From positions 1-64,000 of the forward strand of contig JABDGH010000008.1 of the NCBI GenBank assembly GCA_013286145.1: DNA of 64,000 nucleotides, written 5' to 3'. Both the position numbers and the translations under genes were made by a program. The number at the start of each line of letters is the position of its first letter. The first letter of the stretch is position 1. Positions 20,607-29,584 of this stretch are shown in pieces. This DNA comes from Verrucomicrobiota bacterium. Lineage in GTDB: Bacteria; Verrucomicrobiota; Verrucomicrobiia; Methylacidiphilales; UBA1321. The notes below the pieces were generated by a model. It saw only the letters and a list, made by a program, of their open reading frames with translations, was not told the origin of the DNA and did not search any database.

Positions 20607-20656
20607 CATCAAGATGATGTTCGAGTGGTCTCAAGCCAATCATTTAGCGATACTTC

Positions 20657-20772
20657 CCGTTCCGTCATCCCGAGCTTGTCGAGGGATCAGCCCCCGACAA
20701 GCAATCACTTATAGAATAAAGCGTAGGCTTTCTGGATGCTGATCCCTCGACAAGCTCGGGATGACGGAACGG
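20657..20772. repeat. Short-core palindromic repeat, copy after the toxin remnant
   Basis: Arms of 35 nt at 20657-20691 and 20738-20772 are exact reverse complements (CCGTTCCGTCATCCCGAGCT...). The core is 46 nt, identical in length to the two other short-core copies. On the minus strand it reads ATCCAGAAAGCCTACGCTTT and ends GCTTGTCGGGG. It lies 50 bp after the toxin remnant and 100 bp before the MurK-MurQ gene. Confidence 0.95.
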
Positions 20773-20874
20773 TTATTTTGGAGGCATTTTTTCAATTCCT
20801 CAAATTAAGGCACTCCCGGACTTTCCATAGGATTTCGATGGCCTTTCTGCCGCAGGAAAGGTGATAGTGGTTGA

Positions 20875-22683
20875 ATGGCTGGACATGAAAAAGCGGGCAT
20901 TCTCGGCATTGAGGGCGGTGGAACCAAAACGACCTGGGCTTTGTTCACTGCCAACCAAGTTGTTGCACGAGGTGAAACCGGGCCGGGCAATACGCTTCTG
21001 TTGACCGACGCGGCCCTCGAACGTCTGTTCCGAGAAATCCGACGGAAGGCGGGAGTACGCATCAAGGCCATTGGCGGAGCCTTTGCCGGATGCCAGCTTG
21101 CCGCTGAACAAGCGCGTGTTGAAAAAATCATTCATCGTGTCTGGCCGCAGGCGCAATCGGTGCGTGTGATGGAAGATACGCGCTCCGTTCTCGTGGCGGC
21201 GTTCGGAGAAGTACCGGGCATTGTGGTTATCGCGGGCACCGGTTCAAATGTTGCGGGACAAAAATCGACCCATGAACCCGTGGAGAAAGCAGGCGGTTGG
21301 GGACATCTCTTTTCGGATCGCGGCAGTGCTTACGACCTGGCCCGGCGCGGTCTCGAATGCGCGTTTAACCGTTACGATGAAAGCAAAAAAACCTCTCTTC
21401 TCGCGCAGGAATACCTGACCGCCACGGGAAAAACTTCGCTGGAGGAACTCGTCCCCTTTATCTTAAGCGATACGAGTAAAACCGTCGTGGCCCAATGGGC
21501 GCGATGTGTTTTTTCTGCTGCACAAAAGGGTGATCGTGATGCTCGTTCGTTGCTCGACCATGCGGTTACTGCCCTGGCGGAACGAGTTGAGTTTCTTGCG
21601 CGACGGCTCAAGTTTACTCATCCAAAAGTGGCGCTGACGGGAGGTCTCTTTGAAAATCAGCCTGAGTATCGTGCGCGATTTCAACGTGCCTTACACCGGA
21701 TATGTCCACGCGCCAGGACGTTTCTTTTAACAGTGCCGGGAATTTTTGGTGCGGCCCGGCTCGCCGGATTGGCAACGCTTCCGGCCAACAAAACGACCAC
21801 GGAGAAAAAAGCGTCCGTCTCCAGTCCGGCCCAGCTTGCCGCTTTTGCCCAGGCATCGACCGAGCAACGCAATCCCCGTTCACGCGGATTGGATCGCAGA
21901 TCCATTTCGCAATTGGTCGATCTCTTTATCCGCGAGGAACGCCAAGTCGAAAAGGCTCTCGCAGCTCAGTCCCCGCAAATCACAAAAGCAGCGACTCTTG
22001 CGGCGAAGCATCTTTGTCAGGGTGGACGTCTTTTTTATGTCGGAGCAGGAACAAGTGGGCGCTTGGGAGTCGTCGATGCGAGCGAAATGCCACCCACCTT
22101 CAACGCGCCCCCAGAACAGATTCAAGCCATCATCGCCGGAGGCCCGGCTGCCGTCTTCCGGAGCCAGGAAGGCGCGGAGGATGCGCGTGAAGCAGGCGCA
22201 GCCGAGTTGCGAATACGTGGTTTGACCAAGCGCGATGTCGTCTGCGGGATTGCGGCGAGCGGCCAGACGCCTTTCGTGCTTGGCGCGTTGGAGTTTGCCC
22301 GGAGGAAGGGAGCGGGAACGATTCTGCTGTCGTGTAATCCGAAACGCTCGATTCGCGTGCCGGTCGATGTCGAGATTGATCTGCCGACGGGGCCGGAACT
22401 TGTCACGGGTTCAACGCGCCTGAAGGCGGGCACCGCCACCAAGCTTGTTTTGAACATGCTCAGCACCATCGCGATGGTTCGCCTGGGCCGTGTGAGGGAC
22501 AACTTGATGGTGAACGTCCAGGCGACCAATGACAAACTCCGCGCTCGTGCCGTGCGTCTTGTTCAGGCTTTGACCCAAAGCACCTATGCCGAGGCTCAAG
22601 CTGTCCTGGAAGCGCACAACTGGCGTGTCACTACGGCTGCGGAAGTGATTTCTAAAACCGCCAAAGTCTCTCGTAAAAGATAA
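20875..22683 (+). CDS. Fused MurNAc/GlcNAc kinase (BadF/BcrA type) and MurNAc-6-phosphate etherase MurQ
   Basis: 602 aa with two enzymes in one chain. Residues 1-300 are an ASKHA sugar kinase of the BadF/BcrA group: GIEGGGTKTTWALF, VVIAGTGSNVAG and GGWGHLFSDRGSAYDLARRG. Residues ~325-600 are MurQ: GAGTSGRLGVVDASEMPPTF, EGAEDAREAGAAEL (second catalytic Glu) and GIAASGQTPFVLGALEFAR. Together they would phosphorylate MurNAc, or anhydro-MurNAc, and cleave the lactyl ether to GlcNAc-6-phosphate in cytoplasmic muropeptide recycling. The linker (LPANKTTTEKKASVSS) is short and flexible. The kinase could instead act on GlcNAc. The ATG at 20875 is preceded by GTGGTTGA without a strong Shine-Dalgarno. 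Confidence 0.9.
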   Translation: MAGHEKAGILGIEGGGTKTTWALFTANQVVARGETGPGNTLLLTDAALERLFREIRRKAGVRIKAIGGAFAGCQLAAEQARVEKIIHRVWPQAQSVRVMEDTRSVLVAAFGEVPGIVVIAGTGSNVAGQKSTHEPVEKAGGWGHLFSDRGSAYDLARRGLECAFNRYDESKKTSLLAQEYLTATGKTSLEELVPFILSDTSKTVVAQWARCVFSAAQKGDRDARSLLDHAVTALAERVEFLARRLKFTHPKVALTGGLFENQPEYRARFQRALHRICPRARTFLLTVPGIFGAARLAGLATLPANKTTTEKKASVSSPAQLAAFAQASTEQRNPRSRGLDRRSISQLVDLFIREERQVEKALAAQSPQITKAATLAAKHLCQGGRLFYVGAGTSGRLGVVDASEMPPTFNAPPEQIQAIIAGGPAAVFRSQEGAEDAREAGAAELRIRGLTKRDVVCGIAASGQTPFVLGALEFARRKGAGTILLSCNPKRSIRVPVDVEIDLPTGPELVTGSTRLKAGTATKLVLNMLSTIAMVRLGRVRDNLMVNVQATNDKLRARAVRLVQALTQSTYAEAQAVLEAHNWRVTTAAEVISKTAKVSRKR

Positions 22684-22792
22684 AGCTTCGTGGAAGCCGA
22701 CATTACAAAATGTAATCAAGAGGCGTCATTAGTCTCTTCTGAGGCTAGGAGATGATTGACTTTTTATCGAAAAATAATTTAAATCTATCCGC

Positions 22793-24775
22793 GTGCGTTG
22801 GCCTATTTATTTGATTGGTTTTGGAGTCTGGATCTTTGTAACTCCGGCGTCTCTTCTTCGCGCGGAACCGACTCCTCAAGAACAGTATCTCAATATCTAC
22901 GTCGCGATTCACACGGCGGGCGAACTCGAAAAGCGGGGCGATTATCGCGGTGCTCTGGATGGGTTTAAAGACTGTTATACCAAGCTGCAAAAAATCCATT
23001 TAGACAATCCCGATTGGGAAACGGCCATGGTGACCGCGCGCCTGCGCGATTTCAAAGAAAAGATCACAGATTTACAGCCCAAGGTTGACGCGATGGCTCC
23101 TGAGCCTGCGCCGACTCCTCCGACTCCGCCGGAACCAAATCCTGGAGCAAACAATCCTGCTGCGAATGTTTCTCCTTCACCTACTGATCCCACTGCTTCC
23201 CTCCAACAGCAATTGGCTGATTTGAAACAAAAATTGGAGGACATGACGGCCAAATATCAAGATTCTCGAACTGAAGTGCAGACCCTTCGCGCACAACTCA
23301 AGACGGTGACCGAGCAACTGGCCGCGGCAAACAGCCAGCAATCGATGGATAATAGCATGGGTAAACTTTTGGCTGAAAATAAGGCCTTGAGCGATAAGCT
23401 GGCCGATGCGCAAAAGCAGCTCGAGCAAATCAAATCACCCCAGGCCATGACGTTGTTGCGGGCCAAATTGAAAAATACCGAGGATAACCTGGCTGTCGCC
23501 CAGGCTAACAATCAGGCCTTGCAGCAAACGACCAACACCTTGAAGGCACAATTGGATCAGGCACAAACCGACCTGACTGAGGCCAATCAGAAGCTTGCCT
23601 CCACTTCCGTGACCAGCCCGGAATACGCGACGATCAAACACGAAAACGAAACCATGCGCGGCATCCTGACACGTGAAATTCAGGAGCAGGCCCACCGGGA
23701 TATGGCCAAACGTCTTTATCAGGAAGAATTCGATAATCTCAAGATCAAGTCGAAGGTTCTGCAGGAGAAGGTTGATATTCTCGCAACGCCCATGACTGCT
23801 CCTGCGAATGACGCGGAACGGGTTCTTTTGGCCAGTCTCAAAGTGCCCGGCATGGAGGCACCGAGCAACGTCCTGACAGCGACAAATACTCCTCCGGTTT
23901 CCCCCTCACCGGATGATTCGACGAATACACCGCCCGTTACCGTGATGGGTGATACTAATAATCCGACACCTCCATCCGGGGATACGAATGCACCTCCTTT
24001 GACCTCAACCAATTCAACAAATATGGATGCGGGGACTACTGGCACCGCGCCTGCGACCGATACCAATACGGCGCCTAATCCGGCTCCGCCGGACATGGGT
24101 GACAAGACCGTGTCTAATATTCCCGGTGCCACCACGGTGATCAAAGACACGAAGATCGTACAGAACGATAACTCCAAGCAACCGGATTTTACGCAATATG
24201 CCAACCATCCCCGTCTTCCCGATGACATGCGCGACACGGCCCAGCAAGCGGCTGATTTTTTCAAGGCGCAGCGTTATGACGAGGCATCCGACAAGTACCA
24301 GGTCATTATCGATAAATATCCCGAATCGCTTTACGCGTGGAGCAACTTGGGCGTGGTTCGTTTTCAACAGGGCAAGCTGAACGAGGCGCTCAGGGCCTTG
24401 CAACAGGCGGTCAAGCTTTCGCCCACCGACGCCTTTTCGTACATGAACCTCGGCATCGTCTATTACCAGTTGAACCAGTATGAAAGCGCCATCGATGCCC
24501 TGCAGCGGGCGCTCGCTCTGGATCCCAACAATGCCAAGGCCCACAATTATCTCGGTTGCGCTTGCTCGCAAAAAGGCTGGCAGGAAGTCGCGGAAAAAGA
24601 ATTCCGCAAGGCGATCGATATCGATGAGACCTTTGGCGACGCGCATTTCAATCTCGCGCTGGTTTATGCCACGTCCAAGCCGCCCTCTCTCGAACTGGCC
24701 CGCCGTCATTATAACCGCGCGGTGGAACTCGGCATTTCCAAGGACGCCCGCCTGGAAAAATTGCTGCAACCCTAG
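22793..24775 (+). CDS. Secreted coiled-coil protein with C-terminal TPR repeats
   Basis: 660 aa from a GTG start. Signal peptide 1-24 (IGFGVWIFVTPASLLRAEP). A helical N-terminal domain is followed by a Pro-rich linker, a long coiled coil (~135-330, repeats such as LQQQLADLKQKLEDMTAKYQ), a second Pro/Thr/Asn linker (~345-455) and about four TPR units (~470-655: LYAWSNLGVVRFQQGKLNEA, AFSYMNLGIVYYQLNQYESA, AKAHNYLGCACSQKGWQEVA). The architecture recalls periplasmic scaffold proteins of the CpoB/YbgF kind, but it is much longer and I do not claim orthology. It is monocistronic. Confidence 0.8.
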   Translation: MRWPIYLIGFGVWIFVTPASLLRAEPTPQEQYLNIYVAIHTAGELEKRGDYRGALDGFKDCYTKLQKIHLDNPDWETAMVTARLRDFKEKITDLQPKVDAMAPEPAPTPPTPPEPNPGANNPAANVSPSPTDPTASLQQQLADLKQKLEDMTAKYQDSRTEVQTLRAQLKTVTEQLAAANSQQSMDNSMGKLLAENKALSDKLADAQKQLEQIKSPQAMTLLRAKLKNTEDNLAVAQANNQALQQTTNTLKAQLDQAQTDLTEANQKLASTSVTSPEYATIKHENETMRGILTREIQEQAHRDMAKRLYQEEFDNLKIKSKVLQEKVDILATPMTAPANDAERVLLASLKVPGMEAPSNVLTATNTPPVSPSPDDSTNTPPVTVMGDTNNPTPPSGDTNAPPLTSTNSTNMDAGTTGTAPATDTNTAPNPAPPDMGDKTVSNIPGATTVIKDTKIVQNDNSKQPDFTQYANHPRLPDDMRDTAQQAADFFKAQRYDEASDKYQVIIDKYPESLYAWSNLGVVRFQQGKLNEALRALQQAVKLSPTDAFSYMNLGIVYYQLNQYESAIDALQRALALDPNNAKAHNYLGCACSQKGWQEVAEKEFRKAIDIDETFGDAHFNLALVYATSKPPSLELARRHYNRAVELGISKDARLEKLLQP

Positions 24776-24934
24776 TCGGTCAAATCGATTTTGAAGCGAT
24801 CACGTAAAAATTTCCCAAGCGTCGATGTGCGAAATAACATATATTTCGTTTGAACTTCTCTCTTATCTCAAGCAGGTTTGATTTTGCCTTTTGAAGAAAG
24901 AGGATGCTCGAGTCGAAGCCTTATCCCTATTTTT

Positions 24935-25393
24935 ATGCAAATCAGCAGCCTGCTTAAGCCGGAACAGATCAAGCTCGAATTGGGGCAGCAAAAACGATGC
25001 AACGCCATCAACGAAGTTGCCCAGCTTCTGCAAACGAATCCCAACGTCACCAATTTCGCTGGTTTTTACGAAGAGCTGCTGGCGCGTGAACGGATCGAAT
25101 CGACCTGTCTCGGTAATGAAATCGCTTTTCCCCATGCCCGCACCGACTACCTCAAAGGCATGGTCCTGGCCATCGGGCGCAGTCCCCAGGGTGTCTGGTT
25201 TGAGAATTCGGGCCAGACGGTAAAACTCATTTTCGTCATCGGCACACCCAAACGAATGGTCACCGATTATCTCAGTATCGTGGGCGGCCTGGCGCGTCTC
25301 CTCAAGGATAACTCGACCCGCGAACATCTCATCTCCGCGCCCACCGTTGAAGAATTCATCGCGACGCTGACCCAGGCTGAACTGGCGCGGTAA
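24935..25393 (+). CDS. PTS EIIA (fructose/nitrogen-type) phosphocarrier domain protein
   Basis: 152 aa from the ATG at 24935 (MQISSLLKPEQIKLEL); the 19 codons before it in the ORF track look spurious. It is a single PTS_EIIA type-2 domain. The phosphorylated histidine is in GNEIAFPHARTDYL. Then come the typical VKLIFVIGTPKRMVTDYLSI and a C-terminal helix (HLISAPTVEEFIATL). With no EIIB/EIIC beside it, it is likely a regulatory EIIA (PtsN-like) rather than a sugar importer component. Some members lacking neighbours act on transporters or kinases. Confidence 0.82.
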   Translation: MQISSLLKPEQIKLELGQQKRCNAINEVAQLLQTNPNVTNFAGFYEELLARERIESTCLGNEIAFPHARTDYLKGMVLAIGRSPQGVWFENSGQTVKLIFVIGTPKRMVTDYLSIVGGLARLLKDNSTREHLISAPTVEEFIATLTQAELAR

Positions 25394-25399
25394 AAAGAG

Positions 25400-26623
25400 T
25401 TAGCGCCGACGGACGCCGAAGCTGTAGCCCTTGCCAGCGCGACCGCCGCGAATATTTCCCGCTTTGCCGACGACGTGCTTTTTCTTGTCGTCGAGCGCGA
25501 GGGAATAGACGTAAGTGAAATTTTCGATTTTGACGCGGGGGATTTCCTGGCCGATGAACCGTTCAATGGCGGCCACATCGGGACCCTCTTCCGCCGTCAT
25601 TAACGTGAACGCATCGCCATCGGACTGCGCGCGGCCAGTGCGCCCGATACGATGGACATAATCTTCGGGATGCTGTGGCACATCGTAATTGATGACATGG
25701 CTGATGCCCGCCACGTCGATGCCGCGCGACGCGATGTCGGTGGCGACCATGACCTCGTATTTGCCATTGCGAAAACCATCCAACGCTTCCTGCCGTTCTG
25801 TTTGCGAGCGATTGGAGTGGAGTACCGCGACGGAATGTTGCGACGATTTCAGCTGCGATGCAATCCGGTCGGCGGCATGTTTGGTGCGGACGAAAATCAG
25901 CACAGAATCAAAATTAGTTTTCTTGAGGAGTTCGACCAACAGGTCGTATTTTTGCACGGCGGCAACGGGATAAAGCGCATGCGTCACGGTCTCGGCAGGC
26001 GAACGTCGCGCGCCGATCTCAATCTTTTCAGGTGTGCGCAAAGCCCACTCGGTCAATCGCGCAATTTCGGGCGGCATCGTGGCGGAGAAAAGGAGCGTCT
26101 GGCGTTCGCGCGAAATGAGTTCGATAATGCGCCGCACATCGGGCATGAAACCCATGTCGAGCATCCGGTCGGCTTCGTCGAGAACGAGATGCTGGATCGT
26201 ATCGAGCTTCACGTTGCCCTGTTCGATATGATCGAGAAGACGGCCCGGAGTCGCCACCAGCACATCCATGCCGCGCTTGAGATCGGTCAATTGCTGGCCA
26301 TACCCAACGCCGCCGTAAATAACCGTGGTGCGAATATCGGAAAAGCGCGAGTAATCGCGGAAGGCCGTTTCCACCTGTGCAGCCAATTCGCGGGTTGGTT
26401 CCAAGATCAGCACGCGCAAGGCACCGTGATGTTTCAACTGCGTGAGAAGCGGCAATGCGAAGGCCGCCGTTTTGCCGGTGCCGGTTTGCGAAGCGCCGAT
26501 GAGATCTTTGCCGCCGAGAATAATGGGGAACGCGCGTAACTGAATCGGCGTCGGGTCTATATAACCCATGGATTGGACGCCGTGGACGACTTCCTCAGAG
26601 AGACCTAGATTTTGGAATGACAT
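25400..26623 (-). CDS. rhlE: DEAD-box ATP-dependent RNA helicase (RhlE-like)
   Basis: 407 aa. All helicase motifs are present: Q motif (GYIDPTPIQLRAF), ASQTGTGKTAAF, PTRELAAQ, TPGRLLDH, VLDEADRMLDMGF, SATMPPEI, then in domain 2 HSNRSQTERQEAL, VATDIASRGIDV and HRIGRTGRAQ. A short basic C-terminal tail (GGRAGKGYSFGVRRR) replaces longer RhlE tails. It unwinds short RNA duplexes in ribosome assembly or mRNA turnover. It lies five bases downstream of rho on the same strand, so the two are likely co-transcribed. The 3' end faces the PTS gene across 6 bp. Confidence 0.93.
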   Translation of the reverse strand: MSFQNLGLSEEVVHGVQSMGYIDPTPIQLRAFPIILGGKDLIGASQTGTGKTAAFALPLLTQLKHHGALRVLILEPTRELAAQVETAFRDYSRFSDIRTTVIYGGVGYGQQLTDLKRGMDVLVATPGRLLDHIEQGNVKLDTIQHLVLDEADRMLDMGFMPDVRRIIELISRERQTLLFSATMPPEIARLTEWALRTPEKIEIGARRSPAETVTHALYPVAAVQKYDLLVELLKKTNFDSVLIFVRTKHAADRIASQLKSSQHSVAVLHSNRSQTERQEALDGFRNGKYEVMVATDIASRGIDVAGISHVINYDVPQHPEDYVHRIGRTGRAQSDGDAFTLMTAEEGPDVAAIERFIGQEIPRVKIENFTYVYSLALDDKKKHVVGKAGNIRGGRAGKGYSFGVRRR

Positions 26624-26628
26624 GGGAT

Positions 26629-27747
26629 TTAGGTGGCTGGGCGCGCGGGGAGTTGTTCGAGGGCGGTTTTGTTATCGGGGAATTTTTTGAGGATCATCAG
26701 CAACCGCTCCATTTGCGCCTGCACCGGCAGACCATGAAGGCCGCGCCGAATGGTCGTCACCTTATCTAAAATGGCCTTGGGCAGAAGCAGCTCTTCGCGA
26801 CGGGTACCCGATTTTTCAATATCGATGGCGGGGTAAACCCGGGCTTCGGCAAGGCGGCGATCGAGCACGATCTCCATGTTGCCGGTGCCTTTGAACTCCT
26901 GGAAAATGACTTCGTCCATGCGCGATCCGGTGTCGATCAGCGCCGTTGCGACGATGGTCAGGGCGCCGGCTTCCTCGGTCTGGCGGGCGGCGGCAAAAAT
27001 CTTGCGCGGAATTTCGAGCGCGCGGGAACTGATACCGCCGCTCATCGTGTTGCCCTTCGCCCCGGCATTAAAGGCACGGCCCAGGCGCGTGATCGAATCG
27101 AGCAGGATGAAGACATCGCGACCGCTTTCGACCAACCGCTTGGCGCGTTCGATCACCAGCCGGGCCAGTCGCACATGGCTCGCGTTTTCCTGGTCGTTCG
27201 AGGACGACCAGAGTTCGCCGCGTCCGGCCAAAAATTGGCGGAAGTCGGTCACTTCCTCGGGTCGTTCATCGACGAGGACGATCATCAAAAAGGTATCGGG
27301 AGAATTGCTCAGCACCGCGTCGGCGATGGCCTGCATCAGCATCGTTTTGCCCGAGCGGGGCGAAGAGACGATCAGGCCGCGCTGGCCATGGCCGATGGGC
27401 GTCATCAAGTCGAGCACACGGGCGGAAAGTTTGTCGGCATTGGTTTCGAGCTTCACCCAGCGGTTCGGATTGATCGTGGTCAATTCCTCAAAAGGAAGCT
27501 GGTCGCGGTACAAGTCGATGGCGCGGTCGTTGACCTGCTGCAACTCGATCAACTGCGGGCCGCGCCCGTTGGCGATGCTCACGCCAGAGAGTTGCACGCC
27601 GTCGCGCAAGCCGTTGCGCTTGATCATATCGGGCGGCACAAAGACATCCTGCGGCGTTGGCGCGCTGCCCCGTTCGGGTCTGCGCAAGAAGCCGTAACCT
27701 TTATCGTGAATTTCTAAGATGCCCGCTACGGGCGACGAATCTGACAT
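26629..27747 (-). CDS. rho: Transcription termination factor Rho
   Basis: 372 aa from the ATG at 27747 (MSDSSPVAGIL); the 13 codons before it in the ORF track are rejected. It is shorter than the ~419 aa E. coli protein because the N-terminal helical domain is missing. The cold-shock RNA-binding domain starts at once (GILEIHDKGYGFLRRPERGS). The ATPase has a P-loop SSPRSGKTML, Walker B-like DVFILLDSITRLGRAFN, Q-loop GNTMSGGIS and R-loop EFKGTGNMEIVLDRRLAE. It terminates transcripts as a hexameric RNA translocase. Confidence 0.95.
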   Translation of the reverse strand: MSDSSPVAGILEIHDKGYGFLRRPERGSAPTPQDVFVPPDMIKRNGLRDGVQLSGVSIANGRGPQLIELQQVNDRAIDLYRDQLPFEELTTINPNRWVKLETNADKLSARVLDLMTPIGHGQRGLIVSSPRSGKTMLMQAIADAVLSNSPDTFLMIVLVDERPEEVTDFRQFLAGRGELWSSSNDQENASHVRLARLVIERAKRLVESGRDVFILLDSITRLGRAFNAGAKGNTMSGGISSRALEIPRKIFAAARQTEEAGALTIVATALIDTGSRMDEVIFQEFKGTGNMEIVLDRRLAEARVYPAIDIEKSGTRREELLLPKAILDKVTTIRRGLHGLPVQAQMERLLMILKKFPDNKTALEQLPARPAT

Positions 27748-27848
27748 GGTGGGAAAACGTACCGCCGACGGGCAGTACTCCCGCAACTTGGACTATTCCG
27801 CCCCCTAAAGCAAGGATTTATTTCACCCCCATGGTTCTCTTCAAGCAA

Positions 27849-27875
27849 CTGATCCCTCGACAAGATCGGGATGAC
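27849..27875. repeat. Solo arm of the GTCATCC palindromic repeat upstream of purB
   Basis: A single arm, CTGATCCCTCGACAAGATCG followed by GGATGAC, 19 bp before the purB start codon. One base in the arm differs from the family (AAGATC instead of AAGCTC). No left arm is found between rho and purB. Confidence 0.75.
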
Positions 27876-27893
27876 TGATCTTTAGTAGTACCC

Positions 27894-29189
27894 ATGATTC
27901 CCCGTTATTCTCGGGCCGAAATGGCCGCCCTTTGGAGCGAAGAAGCCAAGCTCAAACACTGGCTCGAAATTGAAGTACTCGCCTGCGAAGGCATGGCCTG
28001 GTTCGGCCATATCCCGGCGGAGGACGCGAAGACCATCCGCGCCAAGGCAAAGTTCGACATTGCGAAGGTGCACGAGAACGAGAAGCGCACCAACCACGAT
28101 GTCATCGCATTTTTGGAGGAGGTCGCTTCGCACGTCGGGCCAGCAGGCCGGTTCATTCATCGTGGCCTGACTTCGTCCGATCTGCTCGACACCACGCTTG
28201 CGCTGCAACTGACCGCGAGCGCCGATCTGTTGCTCGCCGATCTGGGCCGCCTGTGCGAAGCCGTGGCCGTTCGCGCGAAGGAACATAAATTCACGCCGAT
28301 GATGGGTCGCTCGCATGGCATCCATGCCGAGCCGATCACTTACGGACTCAAGCTTGCGCTCATGTACGACGAATTCGGTCGCGCCGAACGGCGTCTCATT
28401 GAGGCGCGAGATCAGATTGCCGTCGGCAAGCTCTCCGGCGCGGTCGGCACCCACGCGCATCTCGACCCCCAGGTCGAAGAATACGTTTGCAAAAAACTGG
28501 GGCTTAACGCGGCGGACATCTCCACGCAAATCATCCAGCGTGACCGGCACGCCCATTTCATGAACACGCTGGCGCTCATCGCCAGCAGCATTGACCGCTG
28601 GGCGACCGAATTTCGCCATCTGCAACGCACCGAGGTACTCGAAGTGGAGGAATTTTTCGCTGAGGGCCAGAAAGGCAGCAGCGCTATGCCTCACAAGCGC
28701 AATCCAATCACAGGCGAAAAATTGAGCGGTCTCGCGCGGGTCATTCGCGGCAATGCCGTGGCGGCACTGGAGAACGTGGCGCTCTGGCACGAACGCGATA
28801 TTTCCCATTCCTCGGTGGAGCGGATCATTTTCCCGGACAGTTGCGAACTGCTCAGCTACATGCTCGTTCTGCTTACTGATCTCGTTGCGCGGCAAATAGT
28901 CTATCCCGAGAACATGGCGGCGAACCTGGCCAAGTCGAAGGGACTCATTTTTTCCCAGACGGTGCTGCTCGCTCTCGCTGACAAGGGTCTTCCGCGCCAG
29001 ACGGCTTATGAAGCGGTGCAGGCTGCCTCTATGGCGTGTTGGCGCGGCACTGAAGCGCTCCAGGTTCATCTCAAGAAATCGAAGGAAATTCGTTCCGTTC
29101 TATCCGAAAAGGAGATCGACGAGCTTTGTTCGCCCGAGCGTCATTTCCGTTACGTGGATGATACGTTTAAGAAATTGGGGTTGGCGTAA
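27894..29189 (+). CDS. purB: Adenylosuccinate lyase
   Basis: 431 aa, normal for the family. The fumarase/aspartase signature is GSSAMPHKRNPITGEKLSGL; the catalytic His region is THAHLDPQVEEYVC together with GRSHGIHAEPITYGLKLA; and the C-terminal ADSL domain ends in RHFRYVDDTFKKLG. It cleaves SAICAR to AICAR and adenylosuccinate to AMP in purine synthesis. The ATG at 27894 follows a half palindromic repeat, and no clear Shine-Dalgarno is visible. Confidence 0.96.
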   Translation: MIPRYSRAEMAALWSEEAKLKHWLEIEVLACEGMAWFGHIPAEDAKTIRAKAKFDIAKVHENEKRTNHDVIAFLEEVASHVGPAGRFIHRGLTSSDLLDTTLALQLTASADLLLADLGRLCEAVAVRAKEHKFTPMMGRSHGIHAEPITYGLKLALMYDEFGRAERRLIEARDQIAVGKLSGAVGTHAHLDPQVEEYVCKKLGLNAADISTQIIQRDRHAHFMNTLALIASSIDRWATEFRHLQRTEVLEVEEFFAEGQKGSSAMPHKRNPITGEKLSGLARVIRGNAVAALENVALWHERDISHSSVERIIFPDSCELLSYMLVLLTDLVARQIVYPENMAANLAKSKGLIFSQTVLLALADKGLPRQTAYEAVQAASMACWRGTEALQVHLKKSKEIRSVLSEKEIDELCSPERHFRYVDDTFKKLGLA

Positions 29190-29293
29190 TAACAAAGTTC
29201 TGGCCGGTATCATGGTGATGCCTATTAGGACACGCTAAATTCAGTTGTACGCATCTCCAACTAAGAGTATCCTGACTTACTAGGAAAAAAACT

Positions 29294-29584
29294 ATGCAGC
29301 ATCCTTTCTTCGCTTTCGGTCTTCCTCACGGGATGGAATGGTTTTGGATCGCGCTGATCGTCATCCTGCTTTTCGGCGCGGACAAGCTGCCCAAACTGGC
29401 CCGCGGGCTTGGCAAGAGCCTCGGCGAATTCAAGAAGGCCAAGGAAGATTTCGAAAAAGAAATTCACAGTGCCGCCTCGGAAACCGACGCCAAGAAAATT
29501 GAGGATAAGAATCAAATTGGCGGCGCTTCCACGACTCCTGTCAACTCGGCGACTTCCGTCAACGATCTGACCAAAAAGATCTAA
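29294..29584 (+). CDS. tatA: Twin-arginine translocase subunit TatA/TatE
   Basis: 96 aa. A short periplasmic lead and one transmembrane helix (MEWFWIALIVILLFGADKLP) precede the amphipathic helix RGLGKSLGEFKKAKEDFEKE and a disordered tail. The Phe-Gly hinge is present as FGADKLPKLARG. TatA rings form the pore for folded Tat substrates such as ActB of this window. No tatB or tatC is adjacent. Its 3' end overlaps the convergent MFS gene by 26 bp. Confidence 0.92.
   Translation: MQHPFFAFGLPHGMEWFWIALIVILLFGADKLPKLARGLGKSLGEFKKAKEDFEKEIHSAASETDAKKIEDKNQIGGASTTPVNSATSVNDLTKKI

Noticed and set aside
25652-26539. 295-aa plus-strand ORF opposite the RNA helicase
   Set aside because: Shadow; all helicase motifs are on the minus strand.
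27882-29069. 395-aa minus-strand ORF opposite purB
   Set aside because: Shadow of purB, which has a complete lyase signature.
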